A DNA stretch of 64,000 bases from Mesorhizobium sp. LSJC280B00 (GTDB taxonomy: Bacteria; Pseudomonadota; Alphaproteobacteria; Rhizobiales; Rhizobiaceae), in the NCBI RefSeq assembly GCF_000502835.1, contig NZ_AYVL01000002.1, forward strand, positions 350,293 to 414,292, given 5' to 3'. This document shows positions 30,509-39,216 of this stretch, piece after piece. How positions within the stretch are numbered: position 1 is the first letter of the stretch; the number at the start of each line of letters is the position of its first letter. The notes beneath the pieces were generated by a model, which did no database searches, was not told the origin of the DNA, and saw nothing but the letters and a program-made list of their open reading frames with translations. Position numbers and translations under genes: made by a program.

Positions 30509-31063
30509 GAGATCCGTCAGGAATTTCGCGAACGTCATCGAGCCTTCAGGCCAGGGGCCGAAGCCGGAATCCGCGTTGAGATGACCGGCATCCCCGGCGT
30601 CGATGAACAGCGAGCCCCACGCCCCGGCAATGTCCTCGGCGACGCCGAAGGCGCAGAACGGGTCGTTGCGGCTGGCGATCACCACCGACGGAAACGGCAG
30701 CGGGTCGCGCGGATAGGGGCCGAAGGTCATCAGGTGCCTCGGCTTTATCTCTGGATTGGCGACATCGGGCGGCGCCACGAAGAAAGCGCCGGCGACCGGC
30801 CTCTCGAACCGAGGCAACGCTTGAATGACCGCCGCGACGCCAAGCGAATGGGCGACGATGACGACCGGCCGCTCGGCCTCGTTAACCGCCTTGGCGACAC
30901 CGGCCGTCCAATCCTCGCGCACCGGCTTCGACCATTCCGCCTGTTCGACGCGGCGCGCTGTCGATAGTTTCGACTGCCAGCGGCTCTGCCAATGATCGGG
31001 GCCGGAATTGGTGTAGCCCGGCACGATGAGAATATCTGCTTCCCTGACTTTCATGGCGCGCAT
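30506..31063 (-). CDS. RBBP9/YdeN-family alpha/beta hydrolase, paralogue 1
   Basis: The 185-residue protein has the small RBBP9-type hydrolase fold. It carries the LIVPGYTNSGPDHWQSRW opening, nucleophile Ser73 in AHSLG, acid Asp134 in ASRNDPF, and base His161 in DAGHLN. Family members are serine hydrolases, several active on small esters. A similar protein lies at 32140-32712, so the two probably arose by duplication. ATG 31063 or 31054 may be the start; neither has a clear ribosome binding site. Confidence 0.85.
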   Translation of the reverse strand: MRAMKVREADILIVPGYTNSGPDHWQSRWQSKLSTARRVEQAEWSKPVREDWTAGVAKAVNEAERPVVIVAHSLGVAAVIQALPRFERPVAGAFFVAPPDVANPEIKPRHLMTFGPYPRDPLPFPSVVIASRNDPFCAFGVAEDIAGAWGSLFIDAGDAGHLNADSGFGPWPEGSMTFAKFLTDL

Positions 31064-31325
31064 GTAGCGAGAGGCGCTGTCGGGTGCAACCGGGTATGAA
31101 CTCAACAGCGACACGCAAACGGCCGCTCACGAGCCCGGTTCTGCTCGCTATTGTGAACACCCTGTTCGCTTCTTGCGCTCTTGTGTGAACGATCGCGATC
31201 AACGATCTGTCGCCAGGAAAGAATGGCTGTTCCGAGATTTTGGCACGGACATGGCGTAGAATGATTGATGGCGCCGGATTGTTCTGTTGGAAGCTTGTCG
31301 AGCGCCGCCTGAACGGAGCACTTTG

Positions 31326-32138
31326 ATGAGCGAACTGCCTTTTGCCGCGACGACCCCGGTCAGCGTTGCCCGCGTCGGCTTGCGGGCGCGCGATGCAGAC
31401 AATCTCGCTGCCTACTATCGCAAAGTCGTCGGTTTGCAGGAACTGAGCCGCGCCGGCGGCACCATTACGCTCGGCGCAGTCAATCGCCCTTTGCTCGACA
31501 TCGAAGCGGATCCGGCCGCGAAACCCGATGACCCGCGCAGCGCCGGTCTTTTCCACACCGCCTTCCTGCTACCCAGCCGGGCCGATCTCGGCCGCTGGAT
31601 CAACCATGCCATCGCCAACAAGATCGGCATCGAGGGCGCATCCGACCACCTGGTCAGCGAGGCGCTCTATTTGACCGATCCCGAAGGCAACGGCATCGAG
31701 ATCTATGCCGACCGCCGTCCGCAGGACTGGAAATGGAACGGTGACAAGATAGCGATGGCGACGGAGCGGCTGAACATTCCGTCGGTCGTTGCCGAGGTGC
31801 CGGCCGGCGACACCGGCTGGCAGGGCGCGCCGGAAAACAGCATTATCGGCCACGTCCATTTGCGGGTCGGCAGGCCGGAAGAAGCCGAAGCATGGTGGCA
31901 TCAGGAGTTCGGTTTCGACACAGTGGCAAAGTACGGTGGCGCGGCGGTGTTCCTGTCGTCCGGCGGCTATCATCACCACATTGGCGCAAATGCGTGGCAG
32001 AGCGCGGGCGCCGGTCGCCGCGATCCCGCCCGCTCCGGCTTGGCCTGGGTCGAGATGCGCTCGGACAATGCCGCAAGCGAGACCACCCGCGAGGATCCGT
32101 GGGGCACGGTGATAAGGACGGTTCCCGGTAAGGCGTAG
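31326..32138 (+). CDS. VOC (glyoxalase/extradiol dioxygenase)-family protein
   Basis: The 270-residue protein has two VOC modules. The first is at about residues 10-125 (SVARVGLRARDADNLAAYYR, then EALYLTDPEGNGIEIYADR). The second is at 165-265 (IIGHVHLRVGRPEEAEAWW, GGYHHHIGANAW). The order of His/Glu ligands resembles CatE-like catechol-2,3-dioxygenases. The substrate is unknown. The gene lies between the two RBBP9-like hydrolase genes, both on the other strand. Confidence 0.85.
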   Translation: MSELPFAATTPVSVARVGLRARDADNLAAYYRKVVGLQELSRAGGTITLGAVNRPLLDIEADPAAKPDDPRSAGLFHTAFLLPSRADLGRWINHAIANKIGIEGASDHLVSEALYLTDPEGNGIEIYADRRPQDWKWNGDKIAMATERLNIPSVVAEVPAGDTGWQGAPENSIIGHVHLRVGRPEEAEAWWHQEFGFDTVAKYGGAAVFLSSGGYHHHIGANAWQSAGAGRRDPARSGLAWVEMRSDNAASETTREDPWGTVIRTVPGKA

Positions 32139-32139
32139 G

Positions 32140-32712
32140 TTAGAGGTTTGCTTTTTCGAACAAGCGGCCAAGCATGAGCAGGCCCGCTGGCCATACGCCG
32201 AGGCCGGCCTCGTTCCCCATATGGCCAAGATCGCCGGCATCGGCGATATCCGCGCCCCAGGCGGCGGCAAAAGCGGTCGCCTTGTCGAAGGTGACGCGTG
32301 GGTCGCTGCGGCTCGCCACCACCAATGTCGGGAAGGGCAGGCGCTTCAGCGGCATCGGCGCGAACGGGCGCACCGCGTCGAATGAGGGATCGGCATCCTC
32401 GACATTGGTCGCGGCAACCAGGAATGCCGCCGCGACCTTGTCGAGTTGGCCTTGACTGGCGCCGGCAGCCCACTTCACCGCCGTCGCCACCGCCAGCGAA
32501 TGCGCAAGCAGCACGACGCGCCGCGGTGCGGCGGCCACCGCGGCATCCAACTGGCCGATCCAGTCTTCAGGCTTAGGCCGGTCCCACTCGGCCTGCAGCA
32601 CGCGGGTCGAATTGGGGAACACCCGGCACCAATGCGACATCCAATGATCCGGCCCGGAATTGCCGCGCCCGGGCAGGGCAAGGAAATCGAAATCTCCGGC
32701 CGACGAAATCAT
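32140..32712 (-). CDS. RBBP9/YdeN-family alpha/beta hydrolase, paralogue 2
   Basis: The 190-residue protein shares the layout of its neighbour at 30506. It has LALPGRGNSGPDHWMSHW at the start, nucleophile Ser72 in LAHSLA (Ala instead of the usual Gly after Leu), Asp137 in ASRSDPR, and His164 in DLGHMG. Its ATG overlaps the purB stop by one base (TGATG), so translation is coupled to purB, although no link to purine synthesis is known. Confidence 0.85.
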   Translation of the reverse strand: MISSAGDFDFLALPGRGNSGPDHWMSHWCRVFPNSTRVLQAEWDRPKPEDWIGQLDAAVAAAPRRVVLLAHSLAVATAVKWAAGASQGQLDKVAAAFLVAATNVEDADPSFDAVRPFAPMPLKRLPFPTLVVASRSDPRVTFDKATAFAAAWGADIADAGDLGHMGNEAGLGVWPAGLLMLGRLFEKANL

Positions 32713-34019
32713 CAGGCTTCTCCGAACACTCGGCTAAAGATCGTATCGACGTGCTTGGTATGATAGCCCAAGTCGAATTTCTCGCGGATCTCGGCCTCGG
32801 GCAAGGCTGCGACAACGTCCTTGTCGGCCAGAAGTTCCTCAAGAAAATCAGCGCCTTGCTCCCACACCTTCATGGCGTTGCGCTGCACCAGCCGGTAGGC
32901 GTCCTCGCGCGAAACGCCGGCTTGCGTCAGCGCCAGCAGCACGCGCTGCGAATGCACGAGGCCGCGGAATTTGTTCATGTTCTTCAGCATGTTGTCGGGG
33001 TAGACGAGCAGTTTGTCGACGACGCTGGTCAGGCGTGAGAGCGCGAAATCGAGCGTCACCGTCGCGTCGGGCCCGATCATGCGCTCGACCGAGGAATGCG
33101 AGATGTCGCGCTCGTGCCAGAGCGCCACATTCTCCATTGCCGGCAATGCGAAGGAGCGCACCATGCGGGCAAGGCCGGTGAGGTTCTCGGTCAGCACCGG
33201 GTTGCGCTTGTGCGGCATCGCCGACGAACCCTTCTGGCCAGGTGAAAAGTACTCTTCTGCTTCGAGTACCTCGGTGCGCTGCAGATGGCGCACCTCGATC
33301 GCCAGCCGCTCGATCGACGAGGCGATCACACCGAGCGTGGCGAAGAACATCGCGTGGCGGTCGCGCGGGATCACCTGCGTCGACACCGGCTCCGGCTTCA
33401 GTCCGAGTTTCTTGGCCACGTATTCTTCGACATAAGGGTCGATATTGGCGAAGGTGCCGACCGCACCGGAGATGGCGCAGGTGGCGATGTCCTCGCGTGC
33501 ATGCACCAGCCTCTCGCGGCAACGCGAGAATTCGGCATAGGCCTGCGCCAGCTTGACGCCGAAGGTGGTCGGCTCGGCATGGATGCCGTGGCTGCGGCCG
33601 ATGGTGATGGTGTCCTTGTGCTCGAAGGCGCGGCGCTTGAGCGCCGCAAGCAGCCCGTCAATGTCGGCCAGCAAGATGTCGCTGGCGCGGGTGAGCTGCA
33701 CGGCAAAACAGGTGTCGAGAACGTCGGAGGATGTCATGCCCTGGTGGATGAAGCGGGCATCCGGCCCGACGAATTCGGCGAGATGGGTGAGAAAGGCGAT
33801 GACGTCATGCTTGGTGACCCGCTCGATCTCGTCGATGGCTTCGACATCGAATTTTGCCGCCCCGCCTTTCTCCCAGATGGTCTTGGCGGCCTCCTTTGGG
33901 ATGACGCCGAGCTCGGCCAATGCGTTGCAGGCGTAGGCCTCGATCTCGAACCAGATGCGGAACCGCGTTTCGGGCGACCAGATGGCCACCATTTCCGGCC
34001 GGGAGTAGCGAGGGATCAT
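32712..34019 (-). CDS. purB: Adenylosuccinate lyase
   Basis: The 435-residue enzyme cleaves SAICAR and adenylosuccinate, releasing fumarate, in purine synthesis. It has the fumarase/aspartase-superfamily signature [12 protein letters not shown], and the catalytic regions [14 protein letters not shown] and [16 protein letters not shown]. The start [14 protein letters not shown] is the family start; the frame runs on to 34505 without similarity. It completes the pur set found in this window. Confidence 0.97.
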   Translation of the reverse strand: MIPRYSRPEMVAIWSPETRFRIWFEIEAYACNALAELGVIPKEAAKTIWEKGGAAKFDVEAIDEIERVTKHDVIAFLTHLAEFVGPDARFIHQGMTSSDVLDTCFAVQLTRASDILLADIDGLLAALKRRAFEHKDTITIGRSHGIHAEPTTFGVKLAQAYAEFSRCRERLVHAREDIATCAISGAVGTFANIDPYVEEYVAKKLGLKPEPVSTQVIPRDRHAMFFATLGVIASSIERLAIEVRHLQRTEVLEAEEYFSPGQKGSSAMPHKRNPVLTENLTGLARMVRSFALPAMENVALWHERDISHSSVERMIGPDATVTLDFALSRLTSVVDKLLVYPDNMLKNMNKFRGLVHSQRVLLALTQAGVSREDAYRLVQRNAMKVWEQGADFLEELLADKDVVAALPEAEIREKFDLGYHTKHVDTIFSRVFGEA

Positions 34020-34078
34020 CAGTCGGTCCTGACTTGCGAGAGCATTTGCCCGCGTCCTAACAGAGGCAGGCGAAATGC

Positions 34079-34594
34079 TCAACGTTGCTGGCGCGCAAAC
34101 CAGACGCTGGCGACAGCGAGCGCAACGAAACCGAGCGGAAAATACAGCCGGATGCCGAGGACGACGAACTGATAGAGTGCCGTCAACATCGTGAACACGA
34201 ACTGGAAAACCCAGGTGATGGTGAGCGCGGGTGCATGCCATTGGACGTAGTAGGAGCGGTATTGCAGCCCAAAGAGGCCGCCGGTGAAGGTAATTGTCGC
34301 GGCGAGAAGGCAGACGAAGGCGGCGGCGACGGCGATTTCCCAGTGGCGTCCGAGCGAGACGAGCCGCGCCATAAACAGCCCAACCGGGAAGGCCAGCGCG
34401 CCGCCGGCAGCATAAAGCAGCGAGACGAAGCGGATCTTTACCGGGGTCTCCCAATCGTACTGCAGCAGATTGAGCAGCGCGCTGGCGCCCATCGCTGTGG
34501 CCCACAGCAAGGCACCGGCAAATGCGGTGCGCAGCGACGGCAGAGCACGGCGGAGACGATGCAGGGCGCGATAGCGCATGGCGGGGAACGTCAC
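34079..34594 (-). CDS. Small integral membrane protein of unknown function
   Basis: The 171-residue protein has four likely membrane helices (about residues 22-45, 54-78, 84-108 and 120-165). A basic N-terminus (RYRALHRLRRALPSLR) is probably cytoplasmic. No family is recognised. GTG 34594 overlaps the stop of the upstream DUF2259 gene by 4 bases (GTGA), showing co-translation; ATG 34579 is a less likely internal start. Confidence 0.7.
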   Translation of the reverse strand: MTFPAMRYRALHRLRRALPSLRTAFAGALLWATAMGASALLNLLQYDWETPVKIRFVSLLYAAGGALAFPVGLFMARLVSLGRHWEIAVAAAFVCLLAATITFTGGLFGLQYRSYYVQWHAPALTITWVFQFVFTMLTALYQFVVLGIRLYFPLGFVALAVASVWFARQQR

Positions 34595-35316
34595 AGGCGA
34601 CCGGTTACCGCGATCCAGCGATAGTCCGGCCCTTCGAAGCCGTATTGGCGCACCGCGATCAGCACGGCATAGGTGCTGACGCTATCCAGCGAAAATGTCT
34701 GAACCGCGCCGATCTGGTACCCATTCGGACAGCCTCTGCTTTGCGGGATCGATTTGTCCTCGTGAATGATCCTCGTCTGGCCGCCATCCTTCGCCTCGAT
34801 GCGCAGCAGGCGAAAGCCATTGATCTCGCCCTGGCTCTGGCAGCGTTCGGTGTCATTCATGCCGATCTGGTCGAGCCGGAACTCGAGCGGATCGTCGACC
34901 GGCGAGAAGATCGGGCGCGGATTGACCACCATGCGGAAGGGATCGGCAGAAAGCTCGGTCACCGGGTTGAAGCCGGCGGTAATGCCGCGATTTACCGTGA
35001 GTTCCGCCTGACTGACGATCGCTTCGCCCCTTTGCCGGGCCTGCAGCCGCGCTGCGGCCACCGTGGCATTCTCGTCGTCGAGCCGGACACGTATCGGCGA
35101 GCCCTTCAGGAAACTGTCGTCGGCCGTGTCGATATAATAGCGGGTCGCATAGGGAAATCCCGATCCGTCCTGGACGCCGTATTCCTCGAAGGCAAAGACC
35201 CCGCCATCGCTGCTGAAGCCGAGGATCTCAAGCTCGGCGACATCGCCTGCGTAGGCGGCGGCCAAAGTTGCAAGCGGGGCAAGCAGGCAGACTGCAAACA
35301 GGGCAAGATTTCGCAT
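34591..35316 (-). CDS. DUF2259 exported protein
   Basis: The 241-residue product starts with a signal peptide (RNLALFAVCLLAPLATLAAA, cleavage near AYA-GD). A periplasmic domain follows with ELEILGFSSDGGVFAFEEYG, typical of DUF2259, and two cysteines (ERCQS and RGCPNG) that may form a disulfide. The function is unknown. ATG 35316 is preferred because GGAAAG precedes it; an ATG at 35328 is possible. It is co-transcribed with the membrane protein that overlaps its stop. Confidence 0.78.
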   Translation of the reverse strand: MRNLALFAVCLLAPLATLAAAYAGDVAELEILGFSSDGGVFAFEEYGVQDGSGFPYATRYYIDTADDSFLKGSPIRVRLDDENATVAAARLQARQRGEAIVSQAELTVNRGITAGFNPVTELSADPFRMVVNPRPIFSPVDDPLEFRLDQIGMNDTERCQSQGEINGFRLLRIEAKDGGQTRIIHEDKSIPQSRGCPNGYQIGAVQTFSLDSVSTYAVLIAVRQYGFEGPDYRWIAVTGRL

Positions 35317-35445
35317 GGGGCTTTCCATTCCGGCGGTCGACGCCGTTAAATTCCTATCACGATGCCGTCAAAAGATCGTGCTGACTGAAACACAAAGTCG
35401 ATGCATCCAATCCGGCCGTCGTTTGTTATTGTCGGCAACTTCACC

Positions 35446-35552
35446 GCATCGTGCCTTCCGAAAATCAGGATCGATTTTCGGAAGGCACGGTGCATTGATT
35501 CAAAATGTTTAGAGCGTCGTTTGCGCGTTCAAAAGGACGCGCGGCGCTCTAA
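35446..35552. repeat. Rhizobial mosaic intergenic element with two hairpins
   Basis: 35451-35488 folds into a perfect 16-bp stem (GTGCCTTCCGAAAATC and its complement, loop AGGATC), extendable to about 21 bp with one G-T pair. 35509-35552 is a second hairpin with TTAGAGCG and CGCTCTAA at the ends and GCGCGT/ACGCGC inside. The element ends 11 bp before the start of the next gene, so it lies in that gene's leader. Confidence 0.8.
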
Positions 35553-35563
35553 GGGAGACCCCC

Positions 35564-35818
35564 ATGACAGATGCAGCCAAGATTCGCGAACGTATGGAAG
35601 TGATCGGCGCCGACGGCGTCCATGTCGGTACCGTCGACAAGGTTGACGGAGATCGCATAAAGCTGACCAAGCGCGACAGCGGCGAGGGCGCTCACAGGGG
35701 CCATCACCACTTCATTCCTCTCAGCCTTGTCGCCGAGGTCGAGGGCCAGAAGGTGCGGCTGTCGGCAAACTCGGATGTTGCGGTCACGTTCGAGGAAGAA
35801 AAATCCGAACCCACCTGA
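35564..35818 (+). CDS. DUF2171 protein (PRC-barrel-like)
   Basis: The 84-residue protein matches DUF2171: IRERMEVIGADGVHVGTVDK, DRIKLTKRDS, HHHFIPLSLVAEVEGQKVRL. The fold resembles a PRC barrel. Such proteins are abundant in rhizobia, often stress-linked, but without a proven role. AAGGGAGA precedes the ATG by 6-13 bases, immediately after the upstream palindromic element. Confidence 0.85.
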   Translation: MTDAAKIRERMEVIGADGVHVGTVDKVDGDRIKLTKRDSGEGAHRGHHHFIPLSLVAEVEGQKVRLSANSDVAVTFEEEKSEPT

Positions 35819-35864
35819 TCATAATCCAGTCTGATTACGGCTCACCCGAATGAGCGTTGCGCGT

Positions 35865-36902
35865 TCAGCGCGACGACCAGACCGGGAACAGATCGCCCTC
35901 GGCCGGCGTCGCGGCAAAGACGCCGCGGCTGATGGCGCGCGCCATCGTGGCGCCGGCCGCGGCGTAGAGATCGATTGCATCGTCGGGCTCAAGCTCGATG
36001 CCGCTCTTGCCCGTTGCCAGCGCGAAGACCAGATCGCCGTCGGCGGGCGTGTGCGTCGGCCAAATGGCACGCACAAAGCCGTCATGCGCCGATATCGCCA
36101 GGCGTTTGGCGGCGGCCTTGGTGAGTACCGCATCGGTGGCGATCACGGCGATGGTCGTGTTGGCGCCGGTTTCCGCCTGCTCTGCGGCATACCTGTCACG
36201 GAACTTCAGCAGGACCTTTCTGGCATCGTCAGGCATCGGGTGGGGATAGCCTAACCCGCCGAACTCGTCGCCGATCTCGAACGGTGCCGCCCAGAAATGG
36301 CGGGTCCCGGCGACCGTCACCGAGCCGGTCGGGTTGACGGCGGCAAGCGCGCCGATGGTGACGCCGCTGTCCAGCACCGTCGAGGCCGAGCCGAGCCCGC
36401 CCTTCAGGCCGGAGCTCAGCGCGCCGGCACCCGCGCCGGCGGTGCCGAGCGCAAAGTCGATCGCGGCGGCTTGCGCGGCTTCGTAGCCGAGGTCGCGGTA
36501 AGGCGGATACCGGCCCCAATCCTTGTCGCCGCCATTGCGCAGATCGAACAGGATCGCCGCCGGCACGATCGGCACGCGAAAGCCGCCGACCTCGACGCCG
36601 ATGCCCCTTTCACGCAATGCCGCCTGCACCCCCGACGCGGCGTCGAGGCCAAAAGCCGACCCGCCCGAAAGCACCACGGCATGGATGGCGTGGATCGAAT
36701 TGTGCGGCTCGAGCAGGTCGGTTTCGCGGGTGCCCGGCGCACCGCCCAGGATTTGCACGCCGGCCACGGCCGGTTCGTCGCAGATGACGGTGGTCACACC
36801 GGATTTCAGCTTGGCATTCGCCGCATTGCCGACACGCAGGCCGGCGACGTCCGTGATGAGATTGCGCGGACCGGTACGGAACATCCCCGTGCTGGACATC
36901 AT
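35865..36902 (-). CDS. P1-family (DmpA-like) aminopeptidase
   Basis: The 345-residue protein belongs to the self-cleaving P1 peptidases (DmpA, beta-aminopeptidases). It contains NLITDVAGLRVGNA, HAVVLSGGSAFGLDAASGVQ, and GLKGGLGSASTVLDSG. In this family a Gly/Asn-Ser bond is cut and the freed Ser becomes the nucleophile; the GS of GGLGSAS is the likely site. It acts on D- or beta-amino acid amides and peptides. Its start overlaps the stop of the upstream solute-binding protein gene by 4 bases, suggesting uptake and hydrolysis of a shared substrate. Confidence 0.87.
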   Translation of the reverse strand: MMSSTGMFRTGPRNLITDVAGLRVGNAANAKLKSGVTTVICDEPAVAGVQILGGAPGTRETDLLEPHNSIHAIHAVVLSGGSAFGLDAASGVQAALRERGIGVEVGGFRVPIVPAAILFDLRNGGDKDWGRYPPYRDLGYEAAQAAAIDFALGTAGAGAGALSSGLKGGLGSASTVLDSGVTIGALAAVNPTGSVTVAGTRHFWAAPFEIGDEFGGLGYPHPMPDDARKVLLKFRDRYAAEQAETGANTTIAVIATDAVLTKAAAKRLAISAHDGFVRAIWPTHTPADGDLVFALATGKSGIELEPDDAIDLYAAAGATMARAISRGVFAATPAEGDLFPVWSSR

Positions 36903-37972
36903 TGGCTCTCCGCCGACAAGAAACGGCCGCCGTCGAAACGGAAGGCGCGATAAGGATTTTGCGTCAGGTCGCCTTTTTCGTCAAAGCGGATCGGTCCGAT
37001 CGCCGTCGTGAAGTCATGTGCGGTCAGTGCATTGGCCAGCTTCTCGCCGGAGCTTTGCGGCAATGCTGAAGCCGCCTTGGCGATCTCGACCGCGGCATAG
37101 GCGGGAAGCGTGTAACCTTCCGGCACGATGTTTTGTCCGGCAAAGCTCTGCAGCACCTTGGGGTCGGCGACATCGGCCCATTCGGGCGGCGCGATCATCA
37201 GTGTGCCGACGGCATAAGGCACGTCGCCGAGCGGCGCGCGCAACGCTTCGCCGCCGGCAAACACCATGCCGGTATTTAGCTGGCCGGCATCCCGGCCCAT
37301 AATGGCGACATCATCGCCGTCGCCGCCGGCAAAGACATGCGTTGCGCCGGCTTTCTTCAGCCGGCCGATCAGGCCGATCTGGTTGTCGAGCTGCGGCCGG
37401 AACGTGTCGACGAACACCGGCTTCAGAGCCGCTTGCTCGGCGGCTGCCCGAAACGTCTCGGCCATTTCGCGGCCATAGATCGTGCCGTCGTCGACTATGG
37501 CGAACAGCTCGGTCTGCCATAGGCGGGTGAGGATGGCGGCAACGGCATTGCGCTCGTCGTCGCCGCGCGGCCCGAGACGATAGATCGGCCATCCGGTCTT
37601 GGCGCGCCGGTCGGTCAGGCTTTCCGTGCGAACGCCGACGGTGATCACCGGTATGCCGGCATCCTTGAGGATCGGCAGAGCCGCCTCGATTGCGTCGGTG
37701 CACAAAAACCCGATGACGACGTTGACCTTGGCCGCGGTGAACTCCCGCGCGGCGGCGGCGCCACCGTCGGCCGTGCAGGCGTCATCGATCGTCTTGATTT
37801 CGGCATCGTTCGCTTCAGCCGCCATTGTCGCGCCGGCCTCGATCTGTTTGCCGAGGATCGCCGACGGCCCCGACAAAGGTGCCGCGACGCCGACCAGCAG
37901 CGTCTCGGCATTTGCACTGCAGGCGACCGAGAGCCAGGCCAGCACCGCTATCGTGGTTGTCCAAGGTCGCAT
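36899..37972 (-). CDS. Periplasmic leucine/amide-type ABC solute-binding protein
   Basis: The 357-residue product has a signal peptide (TTIAVLAWLSVACSANA, cleavage near ANA-ET). A type I periplasmic binding fold follows: LLVGVAAPLSGPSAILGKQ, VIGFLCTDAIEAALPILKDA, YGREMAETFRAAAEQA, and PAYAAVEIAKAA. It resembles LivJ-like receptors for branched amino acids, amides or urea. No permease or ATPase genes are adjacent, so the transporter lies elsewhere or the protein is an orphan receptor. It precedes the P1 peptidase in one operon. Confidence 0.87.
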   Translation of the reverse strand: MRPWTTTIAVLAWLSVACSANAETLLVGVAAPLSGPSAILGKQIEAGATMAAEANDAEIKTIDDACTADGGAAAAREFTAAKVNVVIGFLCTDAIEAALPILKDAGIPVITVGVRTESLTDRRAKTGWPIYRLGPRGDDERNAVAAILTRLWQTELFAIVDDGTIYGREMAETFRAAAEQAALKPVFVDTFRPQLDNQIGLIGRLKKAGATHVFAGGDGDDVAIMGRDAGQLNTGMVFAGGEALRAPLGDVPYAVGTLMIAPPEWADVADPKVLQSFAGQNIVPEGYTLPAYAAVEIAKAASALPQSSGEKLANALTAHDFTTAIGPIRFDEKGDLTQNPYRAFRFDGGRFLSAESQ

Positions 37973-38151
37973 GCGAGCGAAGAATTCCTCCACGCCGGTC
38001 GCGTGGTTGCCGGCGCCAATGCCGTCAAGACCTAAAGGCTGGCCAGCTTTGGCGCAACACGCGAATTCGGGATATAGGTCAAGCACTTCGCTTGTGGCCT
38101 GCAATATCCCCCCATATATAACGGTTGGTTCTGACTAGTGGAAAATCATCG

Positions 38152-38646
38152 GTGCTGAAGAAGAATGACATCGGGCCGCAGGCCTACCGCGACGCGATGG
38201 CCCATTTTGCTGGCCATGTGCATGTAGTCACCACCGATGGCCCTGCCGGCAGGCGCGGCGCGACGGTGATCGCGGCCTGCTCGGTGTCGGACACGCCGCC
38301 AACCATCCTGGTTTGCCTCAATCGTGAAAATCCCAAGAACGAGCCGTTCGTGGAAAACGGCAAATTTGCCCTGAACACGCTGGCTTCGGATCAGGAGCCG
38401 CTGTCGATCGCCTTTTCCGGCATTACCGGCCTGCCGGTCGAGGAGCGTTTCGCGTTGGCCGAATGGGATGTGATCTCGACCGGTGCGCCGACGCTGAAGG
38501 GCGCGCTCGCCGTCTTCGACTGCGAACTGATCGACTCCAAGGATCTGGCCACCCACCGTGTGCTTTTTGGCAAGGTTACAGGTTTGCGCATCGGCGATAA
38601 TTTGCGGCCGCTGATCTATCACAACCGCGGCTACCACGCTCTGTAG
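38152..38646 (+). CDS. Flavin reductase-like FMN-binding protein
   Basis: The 164-residue protein has the split-barrel flavin reductase fold: AYRDAMAHFAGHVHVVTTDG, RGATVIAACSVSDTPPTILV, NENRENPKN-like CLNRENPKNEPFVENGKFAL, and LFGKVTGLRIGDNLRPLIYH. Such enzymes supply reduced flavin to monooxygenases. No monooxygenase is adjacent. GTG 38152 after GGAAAA is the likely start; the frame is open to 38125. Confidence 0.85.
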   Translation: MLKKNDIGPQAYRDAMAHFAGHVHVVTTDGPAGRRGATVIAACSVSDTPPTILVCLNRENPKNEPFVENGKFALNTLASDQEPLSIAFSGITGLPVEERFALAEWDVISTGAPTLKGALAVFDCELIDSKDLATHRVLFGKVTGLRIGDNLRPLIYHNRGYHAL

Positions 38647-38679
38647 AGGCTTTCAGATGGCCGCGTCCGCGAAGACAGG

Positions 38680-38832
38680 ATGACCGAGTTGAAAACCGCG
38701 TCCGGCGCCGCGGACCGTCGACGAGACGCTCGATCTGTTGACCCGTGCGGATTATGTGGCGGACCGGTCGCTGGCGACCGTGCTGTTTTTATGCGTTCGG
38801 TCGACCCGCGCCGGTGGATCAAGCTGGCGTGA
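38680..38832 (+). pseudogene. Probable remnant of a CoxD/MoxR-type AAA ATPase gene
   Basis: ATG 38680 opens MTELKTASGAA. From 38708 the +1 frame reads VDETLDLLTRADYVADRS then LATVLFL, ending near 38791. That is the start of CoxD-like MoxR ATPases, just before their Walker A motif, which is absent here. The zero frame stops at 38832. In related clusters such an ATPase and a VWA protein (CoxE) precede the XdhC genes, so this looks like a deletion scar. The identification rests on recalled family sequence and is tentative. Confidence 0.5.
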
Positions 38833-38871
38833 AGCGCGTCGCATAACCACATGTCTCCTAGGGAGAAAATC

Positions 38872-39210
38872 ATGGAACGCAGTATCTATCTCGATGAGGC
38901 TCGCGACCCGCTGATCATCGCGGAGGGCTGGATGAAGGACGGCAAGGATGTCGCCATTGCCACCGTGGTCGAGACCTGGGGCTCGGCGCCGCGCCCGGTC
39001 GGCAGCCACCTGGTCATCGACGCCGAAGGCAATTTCCACGGCTCCGTCTCGGGCGGCTGCGTCGAAGGCGCCGTGGTCACCGAGGCGGTCGATGTTATCG
39101 ATAGCGGCACGGCCAAAATGCTCGAATTCGGCGTCGCAGACGAGACCGCCTGGCAAGTCGGCCTGTCATGCGGCGGCCGCATCAAGGTCTATGTAGAAAG
39201 ATTGGGTTGA
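38872..39210 (+). CDS. XdhC/CoxI N-terminal domain protein
   Basis: The 112-residue protein consists only of the XdhC/CoxF N-terminal domain: VETWGSAPRPVGSHLVID, GSVSGGCVEGAVVTEAVDVI, and VGLSCGGRIKVYVE. XdhC proteins bind molybdenum cofactor, promote its sulfuration and insert it in xanthine dehydrogenase-type hydroxylases. The conserved Cys in SGGCVEG and SCGG are present. GGGAGA precedes ATG 38872. It is followed at 6 bp by the matching C-terminal-domain gene, so the two together equal one full XdhC. Confidence 0.9.
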   Translation: MERSIYLDEARDPLIIAEGWMKDGKDVAIATVVETWGSAPRPVGSHLVIDAEGNFHGSVSGGCVEGAVVTEAVDVIDSGTAKMLEFGVADETAWQVGLSCGGRIKVYVERLG

Positions 39211-39216
39211 TCTCGA

